Source: Actinomycetales bacterium
Lineage (GTDB): Bacteria > Actinomycetota > Actinomycetes > Actinomycetales > Kineosporiaceae
Length of the DNA: 41,219 bases
Reading direction: 5' to 3'
Assembly: GCA_012719445.1 (NCBI GenBank)
Contig: JAAYAH010000005.1
Span: 1-41,219, forward strand
The number at the start of each line of letters is the position of its first letter. The first letter of the stretch is position 1. The notes beneath the pieces are model-generated. The model did no database searches. It worked only from the letters and a program-made list of their open reading frames with translations, and had not been told where the DNA came from. This document shows, in pieces, positions 1 to 8,252 of the stretch. The position numbers and the translations under genes are program-made.

Positions 1-1113
1 GCTGGTGCTGGTGCTTCCCGTCCACAGGTCGCGGACCGCGTACGACGCGGCCGGGCCGAGGCCGAGTGCGGACGCCGTCACGCTGATCGACGCCGCGCTG
101 TCCCTGGCCAGGAGGACCACGGCGACGGAGCCGTCGGACATCGGCTTGGCCCAGACCTCGGCGGACCCGTCGTCACGCAGCCGATACCCCTGCCGGCCGC
201 CCCAGTCCTGGTTCACCGCGATGATGTCGGAGTTGGTCAGGATCGCCCTGGTGGTGGCGGACATGGTCCTCAGGTCGTTCCCCGCGAGCAGCGGGGCGTT
301 GAGCAGGGCCCACAGGCTGAAGTGCGCCCTCGACTCGGTCTCGGTGAGGCTGCCGTTGCCGACCTCGAGCATGTCCGGGTCATTCCAGCCACCTGGCCCC
401 GAGTAGTCCGCCAGGGCTGCCTGGCTGTCCAGGATATTCGTGATCGAGCCCCAGGTCGCCTGGATGTCGCTGGTGGTCCGCCAGGAGTTGCCGTACTCCG
501 CACCCCAGGTCCACACGTTGTCCTGGCCCCAGTTGCACATGCTGTAGAAGATCGGACGCCCGGTGGCCAGCAGGGCGTCGCGCATCGCCCCGTACCGCTG
601 GAGCGTGGTCCTGCCCTGGTAGTCACCGCAGTTGTCGTACTTGAGGTAGTCGATGCCCCAGGACGCCCAGGTGTTGGCGTCCCTGACCTCGTTCCCGTTG
701 CTGCCGGGGAACCCCGAGCAGGTGGTGGTCCCCGAGGAGGAGTAGATCCCGAGCTTGAGCCCTCTGGCGTGGACGTAGTCGGCGACGACCCCGAGGCCGT
801 CGGGGAACTTGGCCGGATCGGGCACCAGGTTGCCCGCGGCATCCCTGCTCCGCGCCGACCAGCAGTCGTCGAGGTTGACGTAGGTGTAGCCGGCGTCCTT
901 CATGCCGCTGGACACCATGGCGTCCGCGATGTCCTTGACCAACTGCTCGTTGATGTTGCAGCCGAACTGGTTCCAGGCGTTCCACCCCATCTGGGGCGTC
1001 CTGCCGAGCCCGTTGTCCAGAGCCTGGGCACTCGGGGAGCCGGTCGCCATTCCCGCCGACGCCACCGCCGCGACCAGGGCAAGGGCCGACGCCATCCGTG
1101 TGAACCTGCGCAC
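1..1113 (-). CDS. Secreted alpha-galactosidase, GH27 (partial, 3' end outside window)
   Basis: Retaining glycosidase that removes alpha-1,6-galactose from galactomannans, melibiose or raffinose sugars. Start chosen at GTG 1113 because AGGAGG lies 6 nt upstream. The first 31 residues form a signal peptide (basic RRFTR, an Ala/Val/Leu core, ending SAQA), so the enzyme is exported. The catalytic (beta/alpha)8 domain follows: MGWNAWNQFGC near residue 42, NLDDCW near 80, the nucleophile Asp160 in YLKYDNCG, and the acid/base Asp in GGWNDPDML further on. The reading frame is open to base 1, ending in a Ser/Thr-rich stretch after LWTG, so the end of the C-terminal beta domain, and any carbohydrate-binding domain, lies outside the window. 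Alpha-N-acetylgalactosaminidase is the main alternative in the family, but alpha-galactosidase fits an actinobacterium with a nearby GH26 mannanase. Confidence 0.93.
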   Translation of the reverse strand, partial: MRRFTRMASALALVAAVASAGMATGSPSAQALDNGLGRTPQMGWNAWNQFGCNINEQLVKDIADAMVSSGMKDAGYTYVNLDDCWSARSRDAAGNLVPDPAKFPDGLGVVADYVHARGLKLGIYSSSGTTTCSGFPGSNGNEVRDANTWASWGIDYLKYDNCGDYQGRTTLQRYGAMRDALLATGRPIFYSMCNWGQDNVWTWGAEYGNSWRTTSDIQATWGSITNILDSQAALADYSGPGGWNDPDMLEVGNGSLTETESRAHFSLWALLNAPLLAGNDLRTMSATTRAILTNSDIIAVNQDWGGRQGYRLRDDGSAEVWAKPMSDGSVAVVLLARDSAASISVTASALGLGPAASYAVRDLWTGSTSTS

Positions 1114-1561
1114 AGAAGCCTCCTGAGAAGTCCGCGGGCCAGGAGATCGGATGCGCCGGTTCCAGGGCAGGCGGCGACGGCCCGTCATCGCGCCCTGGAG
1201 AATGCCGGAAACTGCCCGGAAACACCCGAAACAATGTCGAGAGACGCGAAACGCCGCCGTGGAACGGCCTCACCTTCCACCGGAGAAACCCCCCTGTCAA
1301 GAAGGTGTGACGCGGGCAGACCCCGCCCCGACCGGGCGGGGGAACCACGCGGCGAGCGCACCCAGGAGCCGCCTCCCCGGCGTCACCCCCGGACGCCGCC
1401 CCTCGCCGTCCCCGGAGACCGACGGTCACCGCCCCCGGCGCGCCCCGACCCCAGGGACGACGGGCCCGTTACGGAGGATTGGCCCCGGTTCATCCTCGGC
1501 AATGCGGGCCATCGCCGAGGAGCCGCGCAACCCCACCCCGTGTCCGCCATACACTCGGCGG
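1114..1561. other. Intergenic promoter region between divergent genes, with phased GAAAC repeats
   Basis: No convincing gene. It serves the GH27 gene (left) and the small VapB-like gene (right). At 1207-1252 the motif GAAAC occurs four times on the plus strand (1208, 1219, 1228, 1248), at 11, 9 and 20 bp steps, so on one face of the helix; read toward the GH27 gene these are GTTTC motifs about 95-140 bp upstream of its start. This looks like a regulator-binding array for the alpha-galactosidase gene, but no known regulator is assigned. Confidence 0.45.
1550..1555 (+). promoter_or_regulatory. -10 element of a leaderless promoter
   Basis: TACACT matches TAnnnT and ends 6 nt before GTG 1562, the arrangement that gives a transcript starting on the start codon. 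There is no Shine-Dalgarno sequence, which supports both leaderless translation and the choice of GTG 1562. Confidence 0.5.
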
Positions 1562-1858
1562 GTGATTTTCAAGGCGGTCGGCGACGGGAGACCGTACCCC
1601 GAGCACGGGTACACGACCCGCCGGTGGGCGGAGATCGCACCGAGGCAGGTGCGACTCGACGAGCTCGTGACCACCAAGAGGACCCTGGACCTGGCGCAAC
1701 TGCTCTCCGAGGACTCCACGTTCTACGGGGATCTGTTCGCCCACGTCGTCCAGTGGAGGGGAGCCCTGTACCTCGAGGACGGCCTGCACCGCGCCGTGCG
1801 CGCTGCGCTGGCCCAACGCCAGGTACTGCACGCACGCGTGCTGGTCGTGGAGGACTGA
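1562..1858 (+). CDS. Small VapB-like / ParB-fold conserved actinobacterial protein
   Basis: 98 residues, starting [16 protein letters not shown] and ending [13 protein letters not shown]. This family is conserved in actinobacteria directly upstream of LytR_C-domain proteins; automated annotation often names it a VapB-type antitoxin, but no toxin is adjacent here, so an antitoxin role is not supported. The motif [14 protein letters not shown] resembles the ParB/sulfiredoxin-fold element seen in such small proteins. Start GTG 1562 is chosen from the leaderless -10 and from alignment memory of homologues that begin M-I-F-K. The stop codon lies 1 nt before the start of the LytR_C gene, so the two are co-transcribed and probably translationally coupled. 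Function is unknown; linkage suggests a cell-envelope-associated role. Confidence 0.75.
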   Translation: MIFKAVGDGRPYPEHGYTTRRWAEIAPRQVRLDELVTTKRTLDLAQLLSEDSTFYGDLFAHVVQWRGALYLEDGLHRAVRAALAQRQVLHARVLVVED

Positions 1859-1859
1859 C

Positions 1860-3857
1860 GTGACCGACGAACCATCGGCGCACCCGGAGCAGACGGACCC
1901 CACCGGGACGTCCCGGACTCCGGCGGGGGGGCCGTTCCCGGCCACGGAGGAGACCGGAGCGGTCTCCTCGACCGAGCCGAGGACGGACGCGGAGACGCGA
2001 CCACCGGCACGGGGTCGCGACGACGCACCCGAGGAGACCACGGCGCAGGAGAAGACCACGCCGCCGGAGGAGACCACGCCGCCGGAGGAGACCTCGACCT
2101 CCGCTCTCGGACGTACCGGCGAGACGGTGCACGCCACCGGCCACGACCGGGCCGGCGACGATCCGCTGCTGGGATCGCCGGCCGGCGTGACTACGGACCC
2201 GGAGCAGGACGAGCCGGAGCAGCCCGAGCCCGAACAGCGCGACGGTGGGCACCAGGACCCCGAGTCCCCCGACGCCGCGGGTACCGAACCGGGGAGCGCC
2301 TCCGACGAGGAGGTGGACTCGCCCTGGTTCACCGTCGACCTGCCCACCACCCCGACCGAGGAGTCGGCTGCCGGGACCGCGGCGACGACGCGGGTGGGGG
2401 CACCCACGGCACCGGAGCGGGACGCGGAGCAGGAGCAGGACGCGGAACCGCTCTACGTGCCGGAGTCGGCTGCCGAGCCGGTTTCGCCGCCCGAGCCCGA
2501 ACCCGAGTCCGAGCCCGGTCCGATCTACGTACCGGCCCAGCCCGTCTCCGAGTTCGTGGAGCCCGAACCGGATCCCGAACCCGAACCCGAACCGGAGCCC
2601 GAGCCCGAGCCGGAGCCCGAACCCGAACCGGAGCCCGAACCCGAACCCGAACCAGAGCCCGAACCAGAGCCCGAACCCGAGCCCGAACCAGAGCCCGAAC
2701 CCGAACCAGAGCCCGAACCAGAGCCCGAACCAGAGCCCGAACCAGAGCCCGAACCCGAACCGGAGCCGGAACCCGAACCAGAGCCCGAACCAGAGCCCGA
2801 ACCGGAACCCGAACCCGAGCCGGAACCCGAACCGGAACCCGAACCCGAACCAGAGCCCGAACCAGAGCCCGAACCCGAACCGGAGCCAGAGCCGGAACCC
2901 GAACCAGAGCCCGAACCGGAACCCGAACCCCAGGGCTGGTCGGAGGTTCTCACCGGGGCCACGCCGACCCAGCCGATCTCGGCGGGCGACTCCTTCGAGT
3001 CGATCCTCAGTCGTCCCGCCGACGAGACGACTCCGGAGCTCTTCGTCTACGAGGGCACCGTCGTCGAGGAGGACCCCTTCGCGGCCCAGGCTCCGATCGA
3101 GGAGGAGCAGGCGGTCGAGGAGGAGCCGGAGACCCTCTACCAGGACGCCTTCCACGGGTCGGTGGACCAGGGGGTCGGCTACGCCGAGGAGGAGGCGTAC
3201 GAGTCCTCCCTCCCGGTGCTGTGGAACCGGCAGCTCGACCTCGCCGACCCCGCGTTCTTCGGCGGGATCGCCGTCGCCAGGGACGGGACCCTCTACTCGG
3301 TGAGCGAACAGACCGTCCGTCGGCGGGTGCGCCAGACGAAACGGTTCCTGGTCATGCTGGCGTCCGTGATCCTCATCGGCCTCGTCGGCCTGACCTACTG
3401 GAAGGGTCTCTGGTCCTGGCCGGGAGGGTCGGAGGGCAGCGCACTGCCCTGTCCGACGGCCACCCCGGTGGCGGCTCCCATGGAGGGGACCCAGGTGAAC
3501 GTCTACAACGGCACGGACAAGGCCGGGCTGGCGAACACCGTGGCAGGGAAGCTCCAGAAGCGCGGGTTCGTCGTACCGGAGATCGGCAACGATCCGCTCC
3601 GTGAGACCGTCGGCGGGGCCGCGGTCATCCGGCACAGCTCCAGCACGCTGCTCATGGCGAAGACGGTCGCCGCGCAGGTCAAGGGGAAGGTCACCCTCGT
3701 GGTCGACGAGACCCGGCTGGAGAACAACGTCGATCTGGTGCTCGGCAACAAGTTCACCGGGCTGCGGTCGGTCAAGGAGGTCACCCCGATGCTGCAGCCG
3801 AAGCCGGCGCCCTCCCCCGAGGGATGCCGGCCGGTGGAGACCGCACCGTCCGTCTGA
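1860..3857 (+). CDS. LytR C-terminal domain membrane protein with a giant Pro-Glu repeat
   Basis: 665 residues. Acidic, Pro/Glu/Thr-rich N-terminal half; (PE)n dipeptides from about residue 234 to 357; an acidic linker with more Glu; one membrane helix near residues 495-515 preceded by the basic stretch RRRVRQTKR; and a C-terminal LytR_C domain (about 545-640, [14 protein letters not shown]...). Basic residues before the helix predict a cytoplasmic N-terminus and an extracytoplasmic LytR_C domain. LytR_C domains accompany cell-wall glycopolymer ligases of the LCP family, but the LCP catalytic domain is absent here, so an accessory or regulatory envelope role is inferred. Most homologues have a short N-terminal part; the length here comes from the PE tract. 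GTG start, 1 nt after the upstream stop. Confidence 0.85.
   Translation: MTDEPSAHPEQTDPTGTSRTPAGGPFPATEETGAVSSTEPRTDAETRPPARGRDDAPEETTAQEKTTPPEETTPPEETSTSALGRTGETVHATGHDRAGDDPLLGSPAGVTTDPEQDEPEQPEPEQRDGGHQDPESPDAAGTEPGSASDEEVDSPWFTVDLPTTPTEESAAGTAATTRVGAPTAPERDAEQEQDAEPLYVPESAAEPVSPPEPEPESEPGPIYVPAQPVSEFVEPEPDPEPEPEPEPEPEPEPEPEPEPEPEPEPEPEPEPEPEPEPEPEPEPEPEPEPEPEPEPEPEPEPEPEPEPEPEPEPEPEPEPEPEPEPEPEPEPEPEPEPEPEPEPEPEPEPEPEPEPEPQGWSEVLTGATPTQPISAGDSFESILSRPADETTPELFVYEGTVVEEDPFAAQAPIEEEQAVEEEPETLYQDAFHGSVDQGVGYAEEEAYESSLPVLWNRQLDLADPAFFGGIAVARDGTLYSVSEQTVRRRVRQTKRFLVMLASVILIGLVGLTYWKGLWSWPGGSEGSALPCPTATPVAAPMEGTQVNVYNGTDKAGLANTVAGKLQKRGFVVPEIGNDPLRETVGGAAVIRHSSSTLLMAKTVAAQVKGKVTLVVDETRLENNVDLVLGNKFTGLRSVKEVTPMLQPKPAPSPEGCRPVETAPSV
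2559..2930 (+). repeat. Hexanucleotide tandem repeat coding (Pro-Glu)n
   Basis: About 62 copies of a 6-bp unit, CC(C/G/A)GA(A/G), coding an uninterrupted Glu-Pro alternation except for one Asp (codon 2571-2573). Third-base changes mix within the tract and also form longer periods, for example runs built on GAACCAGAGCCC, which is the pattern expected from repeated slippage or unequal exchange. All other frames stay open across the tract, giving Gly-Ser and Phe-Gly shadows that are not genes. Confidence 0.95.
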
Positions 3858-3896
3858 GCAGGGTCGCGACGATCCTCGGGGGTGGGACGGGAACGG

Positions 3897-5153
3897 TCAC
3901 GTCGGCTCTGCTGCCGGCCGTCGCATGGCGCCCGGTAGCAGGACCGCGACCGGCAGGTAGGCGAGGGCGAGGGCGACGAACAACGCCCGGTGGGCGGCCA
4001 CCGAGGATCCCGCGGCGTAGAGGGCGTACACGGCGACGGTGACGACCTCGGTCCCCAGCCCGGCGAGTGAGGTGACGGTCGAGCGGGCCGCGCCGGTCAC
4101 GGCGTCCTGCAGCCGGGTGTCCGCGGCGATGGTGGCCGCCTGGAAGCCGGCGAAGGCCAGGGCGAGGCCGACGAACCCGACCGACCGGTGGTCACCGCCG
4201 GTCGCCACGGCTGCCAGGGCGAGGACGACGGCCGCCGCGGCCAGGACCACCGCGGATCCCCTGGCGCCCAGCGAACTGACCGGTGCGCCCAGCAGTCCCC
4301 CCGTCACCACCCCGGCGTAGACGATCAGCATGGCCAGGGGGACCTGCTCGAACGACGTCCCGCTCTCCGCGGCCAGCAGCGGGGTGTACTCGTCGAGAGC
4401 CCCCCAGACCGAGCTGACCGCGGGCACGACGAGCACGGCCGCCCGCACCCGCGCCCGGGACCGCACCTCACCGATCCCGTCCCGGAGTGTCGCGAGATAG
4501 CCGCGCAGCGCCGCACCGACGGCGGCCCGGCGCCGGGCGTCACCGGCGCTCGGGCGGCGGGACTCGGGGAACCCCACCGCGACGGCCGAGCACAGCAGGC
4601 AGGAGAGCACGCTGGCGGCCCCGGCCGCGGCGACACCGCCCATGGCCAGCAGCGGGGTCGCCAGGGCGATGGCGGTCACCGCGGCGGTCGTGCCCGCGGC
4701 GGCCGCCCTGCCGAGCAACCGGGGGTACCTGTCGGCCCGGCCGTGACGATCCAGTTCCTCGTAGACCAGCGCCTCCAGGGCACCGGACCGCAGGGCGCTC
4801 TGCGTCCCCCACAGCACGAACCCGAGGGCGAACACCGGGTAGGACGGCGCCACGACCCACAGGCCGAACCCGGCTCCGCTCAGCAGCGGAGCGAGCACGA
4901 GCAGGGCTCTCCGGGAGAACGTGTCCGCCCAGACGCCGGACGGCACCTCGACGAGGATCGCGGTGAGGGACCAGATCGCGAAGAGGGAGGAGATCTGGGC
5001 GGTGGTCAACCCCGCCCGGTCGAAGAGCAGGGCGTACACGGGGTAGAGGGGGATGAGCTCACCCAGCGCGGAGTACAGGTACAGGCGGACGGCCAGCCGC
5101 CTGGGCGCCGGATCGGGCGCGAGGCGGGACGGGGCGGACGGCGAGAGGGACAT
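3897..5153 (-). CDS. MFS transporter
   Basis: 418 residues with about 12 hydrophobic segments and the typical two-halved major facilitator layout: YALLFDRAGLTTAQISSLFAIWSLTAILVE (first two helices) and the loop PSGVWADTFSRR, matching the conserved motif-A region between helices 2 and 3. Probably an efflux-type transporter; substrate not predictable. Start ATG 5153 is preferred over an upstream GTG at 5216 because GGAAAGG precedes it and the sequence before it is basic and unlike MFS N-termini. It converges on the LytR_C gene with 39 bp between stops and diverges from the zinc-ribbon membrane protein gene across an intergenic region rich in inverted repeats. Confidence 0.85.
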   Translation of the reverse strand: MSLSPSAPSRLAPDPAPRRLAVRLYLYSALGELIPLYPVYALLFDRAGLTTAQISSLFAIWSLTAILVEVPSGVWADTFSRRALLVLAPLLSGAGFGLWVVAPSYPVFALGFVLWGTQSALRSGALEALVYEELDRHGRADRYPRLLGRAAAAGTTAAVTAIALATPLLAMGGVAAAGAASVLSCLLCSAVAVGFPESRRPSAGDARRRAAVGAALRGYLATLRDGIGEVRSRARVRAAVLVVPAVSSVWGALDEYTPLLAAESGTSFEQVPLAMLIVYAGVVTGGLLGAPVSSLGARGSAVVLAAAAVVLALAAVATGGDHRSVGFVGLALAFAGFQAATIAADTRLQDAVTGAARSTVTSLAGLGTEVVTVAVYALYAAGSSVAAHRALFVALALAYLPVAVLLPGAMRRPAAEPT

Positions 5154-5314
5154 GCGACCTTTCCTTCGGAGGAGAACCGGGCGGACAGGTCCCCGAGGAG
5201 GAGGTCCGCGGCTCACCGCTGTCAGGAGGCCGGCCGTCAGCAGGCCGTCAGTGAGGGATCAACGTCGTCGACGCATGGATCGAGGCTACCGTCGCGCTCA
5301 CCGACCGTCGAGAG

Positions 5315-5373
5315 ACGTCGTCGGGAGACGACGTCGCAAGGCGTCGTCGCAAGGCGTCGTCGGGAGACGACGC
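5315..5373. repeat. Symmetric repeat block: two GTCGTC-GGGA-GACGAC inverted repeats flanking a 13-bp direct repeat
   Basis: First inverted repeat 5315-5334 (arms ACGTCGTC and GACGACGT around GGGA), second 5354-5373 (arms GCGTCGTC and GACGACGC around GGGA). Between them CGTCGCAAGG occurs at 5332-5341 and 5345-5354, 13 bp apart. The order IR-DR-DR-IR suggests a multi-site operator; alternatively it could form two short hairpins in RNA. Confidence 0.6.
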
Positions 5374-5414
5374 GGTGACGTCCCCGGCGCGCCGCGTCCC
5401 GAGCTGATCGACAT

Positions 5415-5432
5415 CCCGCCGTCGACGGCGGG
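5415..5432. promoter_or_regulatory. Perfect 18-bp palindrome (putative operator)
   Basis: CCCGCCGTCGACGGCGGG is fully self-complementary. It lies 90 bp upstream of ATG 5523. A homodimeric regulator site is the simplest reading; no family is assigned. Confidence 0.4.
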
Positions 5433-5522
5433 ACGATGAGCACGACCACGGAACGGGAGACGCCCGGACGGCCGCGCGCCGTCGACCGGCCGGCTCCCGG
5501 CACGTGCCCGAGGAGGCGCGCG

Positions 5523-7295
5523 ATGTCGACCGAGAGTTCCCAGGAGCCGCCCACCGCCACGGTGGACTGCCCGACCTGCGACGACGGCCGCCTCGACCCG
5601 AGGCTGGCGATCGCCGGGTTCACCACCTGCCCCCGGTGCGGGCACCGGGCGGCGGCGGCCTTCGTCGCGGAGGCGCTGTGGCTGGAGCACTCGATCGTCA
5701 CGGCGACCACCCGGCTGGCGTGGGTCCGCGATCGGATCACCGCGGGGGACGTCCCGTCCGTCCCGGCGCGGCCCCCGGCCCGGCCACCGGTGCGTATCCA
5801 GACGGTGCTGCTCAGCGGCGGGGCAGTGCTGCTGGTCCTGGCGTCGGTGGTGTTCGCGTCGGTGACCTGGACCCGGCTCGGCGCCGGTGGGCAGGTCGCC
5901 GTGCTGACCGTCGTCATCGGCGTCCTCACCGCCGCGGCACACGCCCTGCGCGGGTCCTACCGCAGCACGGCCGAGGCCGTCGCGGCGATCGCCGGAGCCG
6001 TCACCGCCGTCGCCCTGCTGGCCGCACCCGAGCTCGGGCTCGGCGCCGACTGGATGCGCGATCAACCCTCGGCATGGGCGACGGTCGCCTTCGCCGTTCT
6101 CGCCGCGCTGGCCGCCACGATGGCGTGGCTGTCCCGGTTGACCGCCTGGCGGGTGACGTTCGCCGCCGCGACGGTGGCCATGGCCTTCAGTGCCGCGCTG
6201 GCCGTCGGCAGCGAGCCGGAGATGGAGCCGGTCGGTTGCGCCGGGCTGGCCGTCGCCGCCGCGGCCGTGCTCCGGCTGTGGCCGCCCCGGACGAGTGGCT
6301 GGCGCTGCGAGCCGCCGTGGATCGCGGCGGGACTGGGGACCCTCGCCGTCCTCACCGGGTTCACCGGGTACGGGATCCTCCACGAGGCGGCCGTGTGGGC
6401 CGGCGTCTGGCTGGTGGTGGCCGGCTGTGCGGTCTCCGCGGTGATCCCGGTCCGCGGGTCCGCCGCGGTGAGCCGGACCTCCGGTGCCGGTCTCGTCCTC
6501 CTCGGGGTGGCGGGAGCCGCGGTGGGTCAGGCCGTGGTCCTGGTCGCGACCACCGAGGCGGACTCCGTGCTGGCCCTTCCGGTGGCCGCCCTGATCGGGA
6601 GCGCCCTGCTGGCCACGACCGTCGCCCCCCGGTTCTCGGTGCCCGGCCACGCCGCGGCACTGACCACGTGGCTGTTCGCCCTTGCCCTCCTCGGAGCGCG
6701 GGAGGACGCCGAGACCGTCCTGGTGTCGGCCTTCCTGGCGATCGTCGCGGTGTCCCTGCTGGCGGTGTCGATCGTGCCCGGGCGTGCCCCGGTGGCCTGG
6801 GCCGGCGCTGTCGTGGGGTCCGTGTCCGCGTGGGTGCTGCTCGGTGACCTCGGCGCCGACACGCTCGAGGCGTTCACCAGCGCCTCCGCGGTGCTGCTGC
6901 TGGCCGCGGGGATGCTGCACCGCCGCGCGGACCATGCGCTGGGCTCCCTCGCGGTGCTCGGCCCCGCCCTGGCGATGGCCGCGCTGCCGTCGGCGCTGCT
7001 CGCCTTCGCCCAGGCAGCGGACGGCCGCGCCCCGCTCCGGGCCGCCCTGGTCATCCTCGGCGGGACCGCGCTGGGGATCCTCGGTGCCCGGTTCCGGGTG
7101 CGGGCCGCCCTGCTCGTCGGCCTGGCGGCGGCCCTGCTCGCCGGTCTCGGGCAGGTGGGGGCGCTGGCCGACCTGGTCCCCCGCTGGATCGCGATGGGCG
7201 TGGCCGGGACGCTGCTGCTGGTCGCCGGGTTCTCCGCCGAGCGGCTCGCCCGGGCCGGACGTCAGGCCTGGCAGGCGACCTGGCGGCTGCGATAG
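5523..7295 (+). CDS. Zinc-ribbon polytopic membrane protein (SCO7613 C-terminal-domain type)
   Basis: 590 residues. N-terminal zinc ribbon with Cys16/Cys19 and Cys36/Cys39 (CPTC...CPRC), then a short helical linker (VAEALWLEHSIVTATTRLAWVRDRI) and from about residue 85 an almost continuous run of around 16-18 hydrophobic Ala/Leu/Val helices to the C-terminus. The opening helix (LSGGAVLLVLASVVFASVTW) is typical of actinobacterial proteins called SCO7613 C-terminal domain-containing membrane protein; the function is unknown. Start ATG 5523 is preferred to ATG 5436 because AGGAGG lies 6 nt upstream and the zinc ribbon then sits close to the N-terminus. Confidence 0.8.
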   Translation: MSTESSQEPPTATVDCPTCDDGRLDPRLAIAGFTTCPRCGHRAAAAFVAEALWLEHSIVTATTRLAWVRDRITAGDVPSVPARPPARPPVRIQTVLLSGGAVLLVLASVVFASVTWTRLGAGGQVAVLTVVIGVLTAAAHALRGSYRSTAEAVAAIAGAVTAVALLAAPELGLGADWMRDQPSAWATVAFAVLAALAATMAWLSRLTAWRVTFAAATVAMAFSAALAVGSEPEMEPVGCAGLAVAAAAVLRLWPPRTSGWRCEPPWIAAGLGTLAVLTGFTGYGILHEAAVWAGVWLVVAGCAVSAVIPVRGSAAVSRTSGAGLVLLGVAGAAVGQAVVLVATTEADSVLALPVAALIGSALLATTVAPRFSVPGHAAALTTWLFALALLGAREDAETVLVSAFLAIVAVSLLAVSIVPGRAPVAWAGAVVGSVSAWVLLGDLGADTLEAFTSASAVLLLAAGMLHRRADHALGSLAVLGPALAMAALPSALLAFAQAADGRAPLRAALVILGGTALGILGARFRVRAALLVGLAAALLAGLGQVGALADLVPRWIAMGVAGTLLLVAGFSAERLARAGRQAWQATWRLR

Positions 7296-7369
7296 TGCTG
7301 TTCCGGCACGCCGACGACGCGGTCGGGCGACGATCGAGGACACGCGCGTCGCCCGGGAGAGGACCACCG

Positions 7370-8128
7370 ATGAAGGTACTGACCGTCTACGCGCATCCCC
7401 GGCGGGCGTCGTTCTGCCACGCCGTCCTGGAGGAGTTCACAGCCGGCCTGCGCGAGGCGGGGCACGAGTCTCGGGTGATCGACCTGCACGCCATCCGGTT
7501 CAACCCGGTCTTCGGCCGGTTCGACTACGCCAGCTACGTCGACGAGCACATCCCCGAGAAGAGCCTGGAGCAGCTGGACCTGCGGAGGACGATCCTCGAA
7601 GAGGCCGGGGGTCCCCTGCGGCGGGCCGTCGCCGCACGGCTCGTCCGGGGAAAGAGCCCTCAGCAGCTCGCCCGGTGGATCCGTGCCCGGAGGCCGAGGG
7701 ACGTCGTCGCCCAACAACGGCAGGTCGCCTGGGCGGAGGGACTGGCCTTCGTCGCGCCCATCCACTTCTGCCACCTCCCCGCCATCCTCAAGGGCTGGAT
7801 GGACCGGGTCTTCACCCACGGGTTCGCGTTCCGGCTGACCGAGGAGGGATGGAGCGGCGATCTCGCCGGTCGCGTCCCGCTGCTCCGGCACCGGCGAGCG
7901 CTGATCATGACGTCGACCCTCTTCGGCGAACAGACCTACGACGGCCCTGTCCGGGACGCCATGACCCGGCTCATCGCCGACTGGGGCCTGCGCGTCCCCG
8001 GGATCAAGGACGTCGAACACGTCTTCTTCCACGGGGCGACCTCGGCGCCCCCCGACGTCATCGCCCGGTACCTGGAGCAGGCACGGGAGCTGGGCCGAAC
8101 CTTCGAACGCGAATCCGCCGAACAGTGA
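7370..8128 (+). CDS. NAD(P)H dehydrogenase (quinone), flavodoxin-like fold
   Basis: 252 residues of the NQO1/MdaB/KefF family of FMN/FAD-dependent two-electron quinone reductases. Features: N-terminal KVLTVYAHPRRASFCHAV (beta1 and the phosphate-binding loop of the flavin), a central LAFVAPIHFCHLPAILKGWMDRVF (the conserved helix after beta4, usually P-x-W-(W/F)-x-x-P-A-x-L-K-G-W-x-D-R), and the GFAF that follows. Start ATG 7370 has GGGAGAGGA upstream. It follows the zinc-ribbon protein by 74 bp and converges on the Nudix gene. A cytoplasmic role in quinone detoxification is inferred from the family. Confidence 0.85.
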   Translation: MKVLTVYAHPRRASFCHAVLEEFTAGLREAGHESRVIDLHAIRFNPVFGRFDYASYVDEHIPEKSLEQLDLRRTILEEAGGPLRRAVAARLVRGKSPQQLARWIRARRPRDVVAQQRQVAWAEGLAFVAPIHFCHLPAILKGWMDRVFTHGFAFRLTEEGWSGDLAGRVPLLRHRRALIMTSTLFGEQTYDGPVRDAMTRLIADWGLRVPGIKDVEHVFFHGATSAPPDVIARYLEQARELGRTFERESAEQ

Positions 8129-8176
8129 CCCGGTGCCGCGCCGACCGTCCGGGACCGAGGCACCCTGATCCGCGGA

Positions 8177-8252
8177 CCCTGATCGGTCAGCGGCGGGGCA
8201 GCCTGATCGGACACGGTGAGGCGGCCTGATCAGTCAGCGGCGAGGCAGCCGA
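8177..8252. repeat. Imperfect 25-bp duplication at the Nudix gene tail
   Basis: CTGATC-G/A-GTCAGCGGCG-G/A-GGCAGCC occurs at about 8178-8202 and again at 8227-8251, 49 bp apart. The second copy contains the stop codon and last codons of the Nudix gene; the first lies just beyond it. Two more ACCCTGATC/GCCTGATC motifs lie beside them. This looks like a small local duplication. Confidence 0.6.

Larger units (their letters stand above)
5154..5522. other. Divergent intergenic region with repeat block and 18-bp palindrome
   Basis: No gene seen. It contains a 59-bp block (5315-5373) made of two inverted repeats and two direct repeats, and a separate perfect palindrome at 5415-5432, both described separately. 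It must hold the promoters of the MFS gene and of the zinc-ribbon membrane protein gene. Confidence 0.6.

Noticed and set aside
1562-1858. VapBC toxin-antitoxin system
   Set aside because: Only the VapB-named protein is present; the neighbour is a LytR_C protein, not a PIN-domain toxin.
322-1863. Plus-strand 513-codon frame over the left edge
   Set aside because: Antisense to the GH27 gene, whose catalytic motifs and signal peptide are clear.
2525-2962. Minus-strand (Ser-Gly)n reading frame across the repeat
   Set aside because: Low-complexity shadow of the Pro-Glu codons, no start signal and no domain.
1569-3635. Long minus-strand reading frame of 688 codons with Phe-Gly-Leu-Trp repeats
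   Set aside because: It is the antisense shadow of the hexanucleotide repeat and the GC-rich gene around it; the plus strand codes a recognisable LytR_C protein.
5298-7367. Minus-strand 689-codon frame rich in Gly, Arg, His and Gln
   Set aside because: Antisense to the membrane protein gene; composition typical of GC-rich shadows.
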